43,699 nucleotides of DNA from Nostocoides sp. Its GTDB lineage: Bacteria; Actinomycetota; Actinomycetes; Actinomycetales; Dermatophilaceae. A model generated the notes under the pieces. That model had not been told where the DNA came from. It made no database searches and saw only the letters and a list, made by a program, of their open reading frames with translations. The translations under genes were made by a program, and so were the position numbers. The stretch is from NCBI GenBank assembly GCA_025929465.1, contig JAICMC010000002.1, forward strand, positions 1 through 43,699. The letters run 5' to 3'. This document shows, piece by piece, positions 36,138-43,699 of this stretch (its first letter is position 1; every line of letters starts with the position of its first letter).

Positions 36138-39100
36138 ATGCCCGCAACCCAGATCGCCAGCCTGCGCCTCACGCCCGAACGGGCCCGCCCCGGTGAGTCG
36201 GTGCTCGTCGAGGCCCTGGACAGCGACGGAGGGCTGGTCCAGGACACCGACGTGCTCATCAACGGTGTCCGCGGCTCCCGCCAGTACGTCCAGTTCGACG
36301 CCATCGGGCAGTACGAGGTCCAGGCCGTGGCGGGAGCACCCGGCTCCTTGTCGGGGCAGACTGCGTCGCTCACCGTGGCGCACGACGACCTCGCCGAAGG
36401 GACTGTCCCCGCACGGTTCCCGATGCTGCGGGCCCGTCGCCCGGCCGCCGCCCGCACGGCATACTCGATCGTCTTCAACGCCCAGGACACCGACGCCTAC
36501 ACGGCCCGGCTCGCCCGGGCGTTCGGCGACGAGGGCATCGACCAGGACACCCTCACCCACGCGACCACGGTCACCTCCTGGACGTGGGACTTCGGGAACG
36601 GCGAGACCGTGCAGACCAGCTCGCCGGAGATCGAGTACGACTTCGAGGCACGCCTCGCCGTCGACGAGGAGCACCAGCTGTTCGACGTCGCCTGCCAGCT
36701 CGTCATGGCCGACGGGTCGACGTCGAGCGTCACCCGCACGCTCTCGGTGGTCAACGCGTATGCCGTGTGCCGGGCCCGTGGGGTCCTCGCGCCTCCGGTG
36801 ACGGCCGTCTCACCGGCGAAGAAGGTGCTCAAGGCCTACCAGGCCACGGCGGTGGTCCGGAACCCGGAAGCCTTCGCCGTGACGCTCACCTCGCGCCGCT
36901 TCCAGTGGGGGGATGCGGAGTCCGAGAAGACGACCGCGCTGACCGCGCTGGACCAGCCCGTCGTCATCCCGGCAGCGTCCAGCGTCACCCTGTCCGTGGG
37001 CGTCGGCTTCGACGTCGTCCCGGCCAGCGTGCGCTCCTTCGGCGTGCTCTGGCTCGGCACCGACGAGCAGGGCCGGGTCGTGCACATCGAGACGACGTTC
37101 GACGTGCCCCTCCCCGACCACCGCACCCTGGGGGCGCGGTGGGGGCAGATCGCGATGACCCGGATGCTGGCCCAGGGGCTCGAGGACGTCCGGCGGGTCA
37201 CCGGTGTGGAGGAGGTCGTCCACCCTCCCGACACGGACATCGTCGACGCGGTCGGCCGGCTGCACGAGCGGGGCGGCATCGGCGACCTGTTGGTCCACCA
37301 CGACGACGGGGGAGTCATCCGGGAGGGGCTGGGCAGGGTCCGGACCCGGCGCGAGGGGCTCAGCGGGCTGCGCGGCCAGGGCGAGCGGCTGGGTGGGCTG
37401 GCCCGGCGCGCCGGCGCGCAGGGGTTCGGGGAGGTCGGCTCCCCGCCGGCGCGGGCTCGCGCGATCGAGGCGGTCCGGCTGCAGCAGGGTGTCGACCTCG
37501 CAGCGCTCAGCGCCGTCGCTGTGCCGCAGGCACCCGTCGGCGCCAACGCCCGGATCGTCGACTCGCTCTCGACCCTGCTCGCCGACGACGACCTGGCATC
37601 GGTGCTGACCCAGGGCGCCTTGGCCGGCGGCGAGGCCGGCCGGGGCCGGGTGCTGCTCTCCACGTCGCTGATGGACCTCAGCGGGTGGGCCGCCACGCTC
37701 CAGGCAGCCCTGGCCGCTCCGGACGAGGGGAAGGTGTGCGACCCGGACAACCTGCCGGAGGACGCGGGCGAGGACTGGGCCTGCCAGATCGTCCCCAAGG
37801 GCGACGGGAGCCCGGAGATGGTGCAGTGGCACCGGCCGGCCCGCTTCCTCAACGCCCGCAAGGGCGACCTCGTCCTGGCCCCGGGTGGTCCGGCCGGCTT
37901 CATCGGCGGACTGCTCGGCCAGGTGTTCCCGCCGCAGCGGTACGCGCACATGGGGATCATGACCCGCAACCACGACATGGTGACCCACTGCACCTTCGCC
38001 GAGGAGCGGCTCAAGGACCACCCGAACGGCAGCATCGACCTGGGCCCGTTCGGCTCGGAGCCGGCACCCACCGACGGGTTCGAGCCCGACGTGCTGCGCT
38101 ACGGCTGGCCCGGCACGATCACCCAGTGGGTGGGCGGAGCCACCGACACCGGACGGCTCGCCGACCCGGCCGCCGTGGCCGACCCCACCGCGGTCATCCC
38201 CGGTGCCGACGTCGTCGAGGTCGACGCGACGGACCCGGACGGCAAGGTCTACAAGCTGGCCCCGTTCGACCGCTACCCCAAGGTCTCCTTCTCCGAGGAG
38301 TCCTGGCAGGTGGTCCCACCGATCGTCATCAAGCCGAACCCCGCGCTGGAGACGGCCGAAGTGCGTCAGGCGCTGCACCGGCTGGCCGACGCCTGCCGTC
38401 AGGACACCGGCCGGACGCACTACAGCTTCTTCGCCTACTCCGACGCCCGCAAGGCGCTCACCGACACCTCGACGGTGGCCGGCGCCTGGCACGAGGGCAC
38501 CTACCCGGCAGTCTGCTCCTCGTTCATCTGGGCGGTCGCCCGCCGGCTCGGGCTCCAGCTCGAGGGACCCGGTGGCCTGGCCCGCCCGCAGGACCTCGAG
38601 ATCACCGACGCACCAGCGGTCGAGGTGGGTGACAACACGCCGGACGGTCTGTACCTCTACCGCGAGGACGAGCGGACCAAGGCCGCGCACTGGTTCCACG
38701 AGCGGGTGCACACCGAGGTCCTGGACAACGTCAGGGGCAAGGTCAAGGAGAAGATCGGGGACGTCGGCAGGTTCGACGACCTGCTGGGCGGCATCATCAA
38801 CGCCCTGTCCGACATGGCCGACGACGTGGCCAACCAGATGTGCAACGCCTTCGCCTCGGACTGGTGCGACACCGACGCCAAGGACTCCGACCGCTGGTCC
38901 TCCCCGGGGACGGGGATCGCGGTCAGCCCGGACGACACGATGCGGTGGGACGGCCCCGACACGGGGGGCCTGTTCGGGTACGCCGTACCCGCGGTCTATG
39001 CACCCCCCACCGTCGAGGAGGGGCCCAGGTACGCCTGGCACTTCGCCCCCACGAAGGGAACCGTGCACGGCGTCGTCCGCGCTGACGGGGTTCCGCGTCG

Positions 39101-39782
39101 TGGCGCGCTCGTCCAGGTGAACGACTCCGCCTGGGGCACCACCCACACCGGCGCCGACGGCAGCTACCGGCTGACGCGGGTGCCGTTCGGCCGGTACCAG
39201 GTCAAGGCCCAGTACGACCGCGGCGACGGAGCCCTCTACAACGCCTCGCAGACGATCGACCTGGAGCAGGTCGACCAGGTCGTCGACTTCGGACTCTCCC
39301 AGCCGCGTGAGGCCAACCGGCTGATGTCGGTCACCGGCTCGCACTACTACATGAAGTACTACGTCGTCGGCCGTAACCCGCGCACCGAACCGGCCTACCC
39401 GTTCGGGTTCACCCGTGGCGTGACGCCGGTTCCGGACTCGATGCGGGCCACCGCGTTCACCGGCAGCGACTTCCACGGGATCTTCGGGGTGTCCTCGTTC
39501 CTGTTCAGCTGGCTGTCGGGTGGGACGGTCCAGTGGGCGGTCAACTGGAGCGTCTGCCAGGACCAGGCCCTCGCCGACCAGGTGGCACATGCCCTGACCG
39601 ACGTGGCCGACGACCTCAGCTTCGGCTTCGTCCCCTCGCTGTTCGGCAGCGAGGTCAAGGGTCAGGACATGCGAACCGGCGTCCTGGCTCCCGGCGAGGT
39701 GGCGCAGGACTCGATCCGGATCGGCCCGGACGACCGGACCACGGGCCTGCTCACGTTCCGGCTGGAGAACCTCCAGCTGTGA
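36138..39782 (+). CDS. Large multidomain protein (1215 aa): PKD-like, candidate permuted NlpC/P60 papain-like, and carboxypeptidase-regulatory-like domains
   Basis: ATG preceded by GAGAGGGA. PKD-like TSWTWDFGNGETVQTSSPEIEYDF; His motif RYAHMGIMTRNHD then Cys motif TYPAVCSSFIWAVARRLGL; C-terminal GVVRADGVPRRGALVQVNDSAWGTTHTGADGSYRLTRVPFGRYQVKAQYD. Confidence 0.75.
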   Translation: MPATQIASLRLTPERARPGESVLVEALDSDGGLVQDTDVLINGVRGSRQYVQFDAIGQYEVQAVAGAPGSLSGQTASLTVAHDDLAEGTVPARFPMLRARRPAAARTAYSIVFNAQDTDAYTARLARAFGDEGIDQDTLTHATTVTSWTWDFGNGETVQTSSPEIEYDFEARLAVDEEHQLFDVACQLVMADGSTSSVTRTLSVVNAYAVCRARGVLAPPVTAVSPAKKVLKAYQATAVVRNPEAFAVTLTSRRFQWGDAESEKTTALTALDQPVVIPAASSVTLSVGVGFDVVPASVRSFGVLWLGTDEQGRVVHIETTFDVPLPDHRTLGARWGQIAMTRMLAQGLEDVRRVTGVEEVVHPPDTDIVDAVGRLHERGGIGDLLVHHDDGGVIREGLGRVRTRREGLSGLRGQGERLGGLARRAGAQGFGEVGSPPARARAIEAVRLQQGVDLAALSAVAVPQAPVGANARIVDSLSTLLADDDLASVLTQGALAGGEAGRGRVLLSTSLMDLSGWAATLQAALAAPDEGKVCDPDNLPEDAGEDWACQIVPKGDGSPEMVQWHRPARFLNARKGDLVLAPGGPAGFIGGLLGQVFPPQRYAHMGIMTRNHDMVTHCTFAEERLKDHPNGSIDLGPFGSEPAPTDGFEPDVLRYGWPGTITQWVGGATDTGRLADPAAVADPTAVIPGADVVEVDATDPDGKVYKLAPFDRYPKVSFSEESWQVVPPIVIKPNPALETAEVRQALHRLADACRQDTGRTHYSFFAYSDARKALTDTSTVAGAWHEGTYPAVCSSFIWAVARRLGLQLEGPGGLARPQDLEITDAPAVEVGDNTPDGLYLYREDERTKAAHWFHERVHTEVLDNVRGKVKEKIGDVGRFDDLLGGIINALSDMADDVANQMCNAFASDWCDTDAKDSDRWSSPGTGIAVSPDDTMRWDGPDTGGLFGYAVPAVYAPPTVEEGPRYAWHFAPTKGTVHGVVRADGVPRRGALVQVNDSAWGTTHTGADGSYRLTRVPFGRYQVKAQYDRGDGALYNASQTIDLEQVDQVVDFGLSQPREANRLMSVTGSHYYMKYYVVGRNPRTEPAYPFGFTRGVTPVPDSMRATAFTGSDFHGIFGVSSFLFSWLSGGTVQWAVNWSVCQDQALADQVAHALTDVADDLSFGFVPSLFGSEVKGQDMRTGVLAPGEVAQDSIRIGPDDRTTGLLTFRLENLQL

Positions 39783-40926
39783 CCTCCGCCGGGCCGGACG
39801 CCGACGCGATCCGGCCCACCCGAGGGGACAGCACCGCGGTCACCGTCACGGTGAGCAGTGCGCTCAGCAGCAGCGCGGTGTCCTCTCCGGGCCGGAGCAC
39901 CCCGAGGGTCGTGCCGAGGGTCGCTGCGGCGACCGGGACGCCGAGCTGCGCCGAGGTGAGGACGGCGACCTCCCACGGCTGCCCGGTCAGCGCCATCAGC
40001 CCGTGCACGGCCGCCGCGGCCAGCCCGAGGGCGAGGCCGAGGACGACCGCCGACGGGTGCTCGGACAGCTGGCGCAGGTCGAGTGAGGCGCCGAGCCAGA
40101 CGAAGAAGATCGGGGCGAAGAGGCCCTCGGTCACGGCGAACACCTGGTTGCTGAGACGTCGCGGCTCCCCGACCCCGGCGAGGGCCAGACCCAGGACGAA
40201 GCCGGCGAGGAGCACCGACACGTGCATGACCGAGGCGATCGCCGCCAGCCCGAAGAGGATCGCCAACGTCGAGCGCAGCTCGACCGCCAGCCCCTGCTCC
40301 TCGGAGACGTCATGGACGCGGCGTCGGTCCCCTCGCCGCTCCAGGACCAGCAGCCCGACGAAGACGACGGCACCGGCTGCGAGGACGAGGACCGAACCGA
40401 GGGCGGCACGTCCCACGTGCCGTGGGTCGATGACGAGGGGCAGCAGCACGATGCACGCCGCGTCCGCCACGGCGATCTGCGGCACCATCTCCACGAGGGC
40501 GGTGCCGGACAGGGGTCTGCCGGCGAGCGACGGCATGATGAGCGACGCGGACGAGGAGGTGATCAGCACGGCATACAGCGCCGTGTGGCTGGTCCCGAAG
40601 ACCGTCGCGAGCAGCAGCGCCACCGGCACCGAGACGACTCCTATGCCGGCTGCCCGGGCAAGCCCGCGGACCGCCCCGGACCGCAGGGCGGGGTCACGCA
40701 CCGGGACGTGCGAGCCCACGACGAGCATGACGAGCGCGAACCCCACCTGCGCGAGGAAGCCGAACGTGGAGTTGGCGCTGTCCAGCACTCGAAAGCCGGT
40801 GGCGCCGAGGAGCACGCCGACGGCCAGCTCACCGATGACCACCGGGACGCGCGCCAGCCGCTGGACGGCGAGCATCGGCCCGACGAGCGCCACCGCGCAG
40901 ATGAGCGCCAGCTGCGCGAAGGTCAT
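39751..40926 (-). CDS. Cation:proton antiporter (CPA2/KefB-like)
   Basis: About 12 TM segments; VVIGELAVGVLLGATGF, GFALVMLVVGSHV, LFAPIFFVWLGASLDLRQL. Confidence 0.88.
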   Translation of the reverse strand: MTFAQLALICAVALVGPMLAVQRLARVPVVIGELAVGVLLGATGFRVLDSANSTFGFLAQVGFALVMLVVGSHVPVRDPALRSGAVRGLARAAGIGVVSVPVALLLATVFGTSHTALYAVLITSSSASLIMPSLAGRPLSGTALVEMVPQIAVADAACIVLLPLVIDPRHVGRAALGSVLVLAAGAVVFVGLLVLERRGDRRRVHDVSEEQGLAVELRSTLAILFGLAAIASVMHVSVLLAGFVLGLALAGVGEPRRLSNQVFAVTEGLFAPIFFVWLGASLDLRQLSEHPSAVVLGLALGLAAAAVHGLMALTGQPWEVAVLTSAQLGVPVAAATLGTTLGVLRPGEDTALLLSALLTVTVTAVLSPRVGRIASASGPAEVTAGGSPAGT

Positions 40927-41076
40927 GGCAGGGTCGACGGGTCGAGGGTCGGGTGGCTGGGCATGCGCGCTCCTTCGCTGGTTACCGGCTCGGGCTCATC
41001 ATCGCGCGACCTGTGAATCGGATATGAGCAGCATCCCCGCGGTCCGCCGACCCTGATCGCGACGTAGATTCGTTCA

Positions 41077-41949
41077 ATGACGCTCGCTGCGACCCCGCCG
41101 GCGAACACGACGCCCGGGGTGCCTCCCGACCCGGCGCCTCGACGGCGCGGTCCGCTCCGGGAGGGACGACGACGGCTCCGCGCCGTCTCGCGGGCGACGT
41201 GGGTCATGACCGGCACGCTGGTCGTCCTCCTCGCGGCCGGCCTCGTGTGGTGGGGCACGGCCGACCACGGCCCTCCGGCACTCACCCGTGCCGACGTGGC
41301 CAAGCAGGTCGACGCAACGCTGAAGGCCCAGCAGAGGGCGCTGGCCGAGCAGCCACCCGATGCCGTCGCGGCCTACGCGACCCTCGCTCCGTCGCTCGTG
41401 ACCATCGTGAGCAGCGGATCCGACGAGCGACTCGGTTCGGGTGTCATCGTCAACGCCGACGGGTCGGTCCTCACGGCCGACCACGTCGTCGACAAGGCGA
41501 CGTCGGTTCGGGTCACCTTCGCCGACGGGACGACCTCGAGCGCCCGGGTCGCCGGCGCGGACAAGGCGACCGACACCGCGACGCTCTCGGTCAGCGACCT
41601 GCCCGAGGTCGTCGTCCCGGCCACCCTCGGGGGCGGCGCCCGGGTGGGCGCCACCGTCTATGCCCTCGGCAACCCGCTCGGCCTGCGCAGCTCCTTCACC
41701 GCCGGCGTCGTCTCCGCCCTCGGTCGCACGGTCAAGGTCGACCCGACCCGGTCGCTCAAGGACCTCATCCAGTTCGACGCCGCCGTCAACCCGGGCAACT
41801 CCGGCGGCCCCCTCGTCAACAGCGCCGGCGAGGTCATCGGCATCGTCACCGGCCTGGCGAACCCCTCCGGCCAGGCCTTCTTCGTCGGCATCGGCTTCGC
41901 CGTGCCCATCGCCTCCGCCGGCGGCGGCGACAGCATCCCACCCCAGTAA
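41077..41949 (+). CDS. S1C trypsin-like serine protease (HtrA/DegP-like, PDZ-less), membrane anchored
   Basis: TM anchor WVMTGTLVVLLAAGLVWW; VLTADHVVD (His), ATDTATLSV (Asp), AVNPGNSGGPLVN (Ser). Confidence 0.92.
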   Translation: MTLAATPPANTTPGVPPDPAPRRRGPLREGRRRLRAVSRATWVMTGTLVVLLAAGLVWWGTADHGPPALTRADVAKQVDATLKAQQRALAEQPPDAVAAYATLAPSLVTIVSSGSDERLGSGVIVNADGSVLTADHVVDKATSVRVTFADGTTSSARVAGADKATDTATLSVSDLPEVVVPATLGGGARVGATVYALGNPLGLRSSFTAGVVSALGRTVKVDPTRSLKDLIQFDAAVNPGNSGGPLVNSAGEVIGIVTGLANPSGQAFFVGIGFAVPIASAGGGDSIPPQ

Positions 41950-41957
41950 GGACTCCG

Positions 41958-42995
41958 ATGGACCAGGACCGCCCGCAGCACCCGCTCCAGCAGGCGCTCT
42001 ACGAGGTGAAGAAGACGATCGTCGGTCAGGACCTGCTGCTCGAGCGGATGTTCGTCGCCCTCCTGTCCCGGGGCCACCTCCTCGTCGAGGGGGTGCCCGG
42101 GCTGGCCAAGACGATGGCGATCAAGACCCTCGCCGACACGATCGGGGGTCAGTTCCAGCGCATCCAGTTCACACCCGACCTGGTTCCCGCCGACCTCATC
42201 GGCACCCGGATCTACAACCAGAAGGAGGGTGAGTTCCAGGTCTCCCTCGGGCCGGTCATGGCCAACCTCGTGCTCGCCGACGAGATCAACCGAGCACCCG
42301 CCAAGGTGCAGAGCGCCCTGCTCGAGGTCATGCAGGAGCGGCAGGTCACCATCGGGCGGCAGACGTATGCCGCCCCCGACCCGTTCCTCGTCATGGCGAC
42401 CCAGAACCCGATCGAGAGCGAGGGCACCTATGCGCTGCCCGAGGCCCAGGTGGACCGGTTCATGCTCAAGGTGGTCATCGGATACCCCTCTGTCACCGAG
42501 GAGTTCGTCGTCGTCGAGCGGATGACCCAGCCGCTCCCGCAGACGGCGCGGGTGCTGTCCCCGGAGCAGCTCGCCGGGTTCCAGAGGGCCGTCGACGCCG
42601 TCTACGTCGACCCCGGCGTCATCTCCTATGCCGTGCAGCTGGCGACGGCGACCCGTGCTCCGGCCAGCGTCGGGCAGCCCGACCTGGCGCGGTATGTCTC
42701 CTTCGGCGCCAGTCCCCGCGCCTCGATCAACCTGGTCCGGGCAGCCAAGGCGCTGGCCTACCTGCGCGGCCGCACCTACGCCCTGCCCGTCGACGCCCGC
42801 GACCTGGCCCGCGACGTGCTGCGGCACCGGCTCGTGCTGTCCTACGAGGCGCTCGCCGACGACGTCTCGGCCGACGAGATCCTGACCCCGGTGATCGACG
42901 CCGTCCGGATGCCCGAGGTGGTCGCCGACCGCCAGCCGACGCTCGCTGCCACCCGGACCACTGGTGGGGAGTCATGGCCGGCGCCGACCAGCTGA
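41958..42995 (+). CDS. MoxR-family AAA+ ATPase
   Basis: GHLLVEGVPGLAKTMAIKTLA, ADEINRAPAKVQSALLEVMQERQVTIG, ATQNPIESEGTYALPEAQ. Confidence 0.95.
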   Translation: MDQDRPQHPLQQALYEVKKTIVGQDLLLERMFVALLSRGHLLVEGVPGLAKTMAIKTLADTIGGQFQRIQFTPDLVPADLIGTRIYNQKEGEFQVSLGPVMANLVLADEINRAPAKVQSALLEVMQERQVTIGRQTYAAPDPFLVMATQNPIESEGTYALPEAQVDRFMLKVVIGYPSVTEEFVVVERMTQPLPQTARVLSPEQLAGFQRAVDAVYVDPGVISYAVQLATATRAPASVGQPDLARYVSFGASPRASINLVRAAKALAYLRGRTYALPVDARDLARDVLRHRLVLSYEALADDVSADEILTPVIDAVRMPEVVADRQPTLAATRTTGGESWPAPTS

Positions 42996-43699
42996 CCCCT
43001 GAGCGGGTGCTGAGCCGGCTGGAGTGGCGGGTGATCCGTCGCCTCGACGGCCGGCTCCAGGGTGACTACCGGACCTTCTTCCGCGGAGCGGGCCTGGACT
43101 TCACCGATCTGCGCGAGTACGCGCCCGGGGACGACCTGCGGCACATCGACTGGAACGTCACCGCACGGATGGACGAGCCGTTCGTGCGCGAGTACGTCGA
43201 GGACCGCGAGGTGACCGGCTGGCTGCTGCTCGACCGGTCGGCGTCGATGGCGTTCGGGCCGGCCGACCGGCGCAAGGACCTGGTCATGGCCGAGGTCGCG
43301 ACGACGCTCGCCCAGGTCCTGTCGCGCAGCGGCAACCAGGTCGGGGCGATCCTGTTCGACCACGACGTCGACAAGACCATCCGCCCCGGTCACGGCCGGG
43401 GCCAGGTGCTCCGGATCGCCGCGGAGCTGCTCAGGGCACCCGCTCATCCGGCCGGGACGGCCACGACCGACCTGCGCGTGCTGCTGCGCGCCGCGCTCGG
43501 CGTGATCCGGCGACGCAGCCTCGTCGTCCTGGTGAGCGACTTCATCAGCGAGCCAGGCTGGGACCGGCCGCTCGGCATCCTCGCCCAGCGGCACGACGTC
43601 GTCGCGATCCAGGTCCTCGACCGCCGCGAGGGGGAGCTGCCCCGGGCCGGGATGATCTGGATCGAGGACGCCGAGACCGGCGAGCAGATCTTCGTCGAC
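42974..43699 (+). CDS. DUF58 domain-containing protein (partial)
   Basis: FTDLREYAPGDDLRHIDWNVTARMDEPFVREYVEDREVTGWLLLDRSASMAFG. Confidence 0.93.
   Translation, partial: MAGADQLTPERVLSRLEWRVIRRLDGRLQGDYRTFFRGAGLDFTDLREYAPGDDLRHIDWNVTARMDEPFVREYVEDREVTGWLLLDRSASMAFGPADRRKDLVMAEVATTLAQVLSRSGNQVGAILFDHDVDKTIRPGHGRGQVLRIAAELLRAPAHPAGTATTDLRVLLRAALGVIRRRSLVVLVSDFISEPGWDRPLGILAQRHDVVAIQVLDRREGELPRAGMIWIEDAETGEQIFVD

Noticed and set aside
1-43699. CRISPR array or cas genes accompanying the TPR-CHAT protein
   Set aside because: No spaced direct-repeat array and no Cas-like ORF seen; the Craspase comparison is architectural analogy only.
1-43699. tRNA/rRNA genes, transposases or prophage genes
   Set aside because: None recognised by eye; a tRNAscan/Infernal run would be needed to exclude a tRNA in small gaps.

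Overview
This is a high-GC actinobacterial chromosomal window; gene content and style suggest an Intrasporangiaceae-like organism, which is inference only. I see about 38 protein-coding genes and no rRNA, tRNA, CRISPR array or transposase. Recognisable genes and loci: serS (partial), a DGK/YegS lipid kinase, zwf, efeUOB behind an IdeR/DtxR-like box, a patatin/acyltransferase pair, pheA, a GDT1 transporter, GT-C and GT-2 glycosyltransferases, an anti-sigma ATPase, GDPD, a sigma factor coupled to an MGMT, dinB, corA, an ABC/LolA-like/two-component locus, a 1215-aa multidomain protein, a CPA2 antiporter, and an HtrA/MoxR/DUF58 operon (partial). Best candidate for an undescribed system: the minus-strand operon at 1204-6451. 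It encodes a cytoplasmic-looking subtilase with a (GGLWPGI)x4 repeat, an ECF-type sigma factor, a 160-aa small protein and a TPR-CHAT protease. The arrangement resembles the protease-controlled sigma logic of CRISPR Craspase, but without CRISPR. Other candidates: a large PKD / permuted papain-like protein (36138-39782), a dispersed palindromic intergenic repeat present twice in inverted orientation (one copy with 20-bp perfect terminal inverted repeats), and strong over-representation of GGCATAC/GTATGCC across genes, reading frames and intergenic DNA. Coordinates come from the ORF track plus manual start-codon checks. Product calls come from motif recognition, with no database search.
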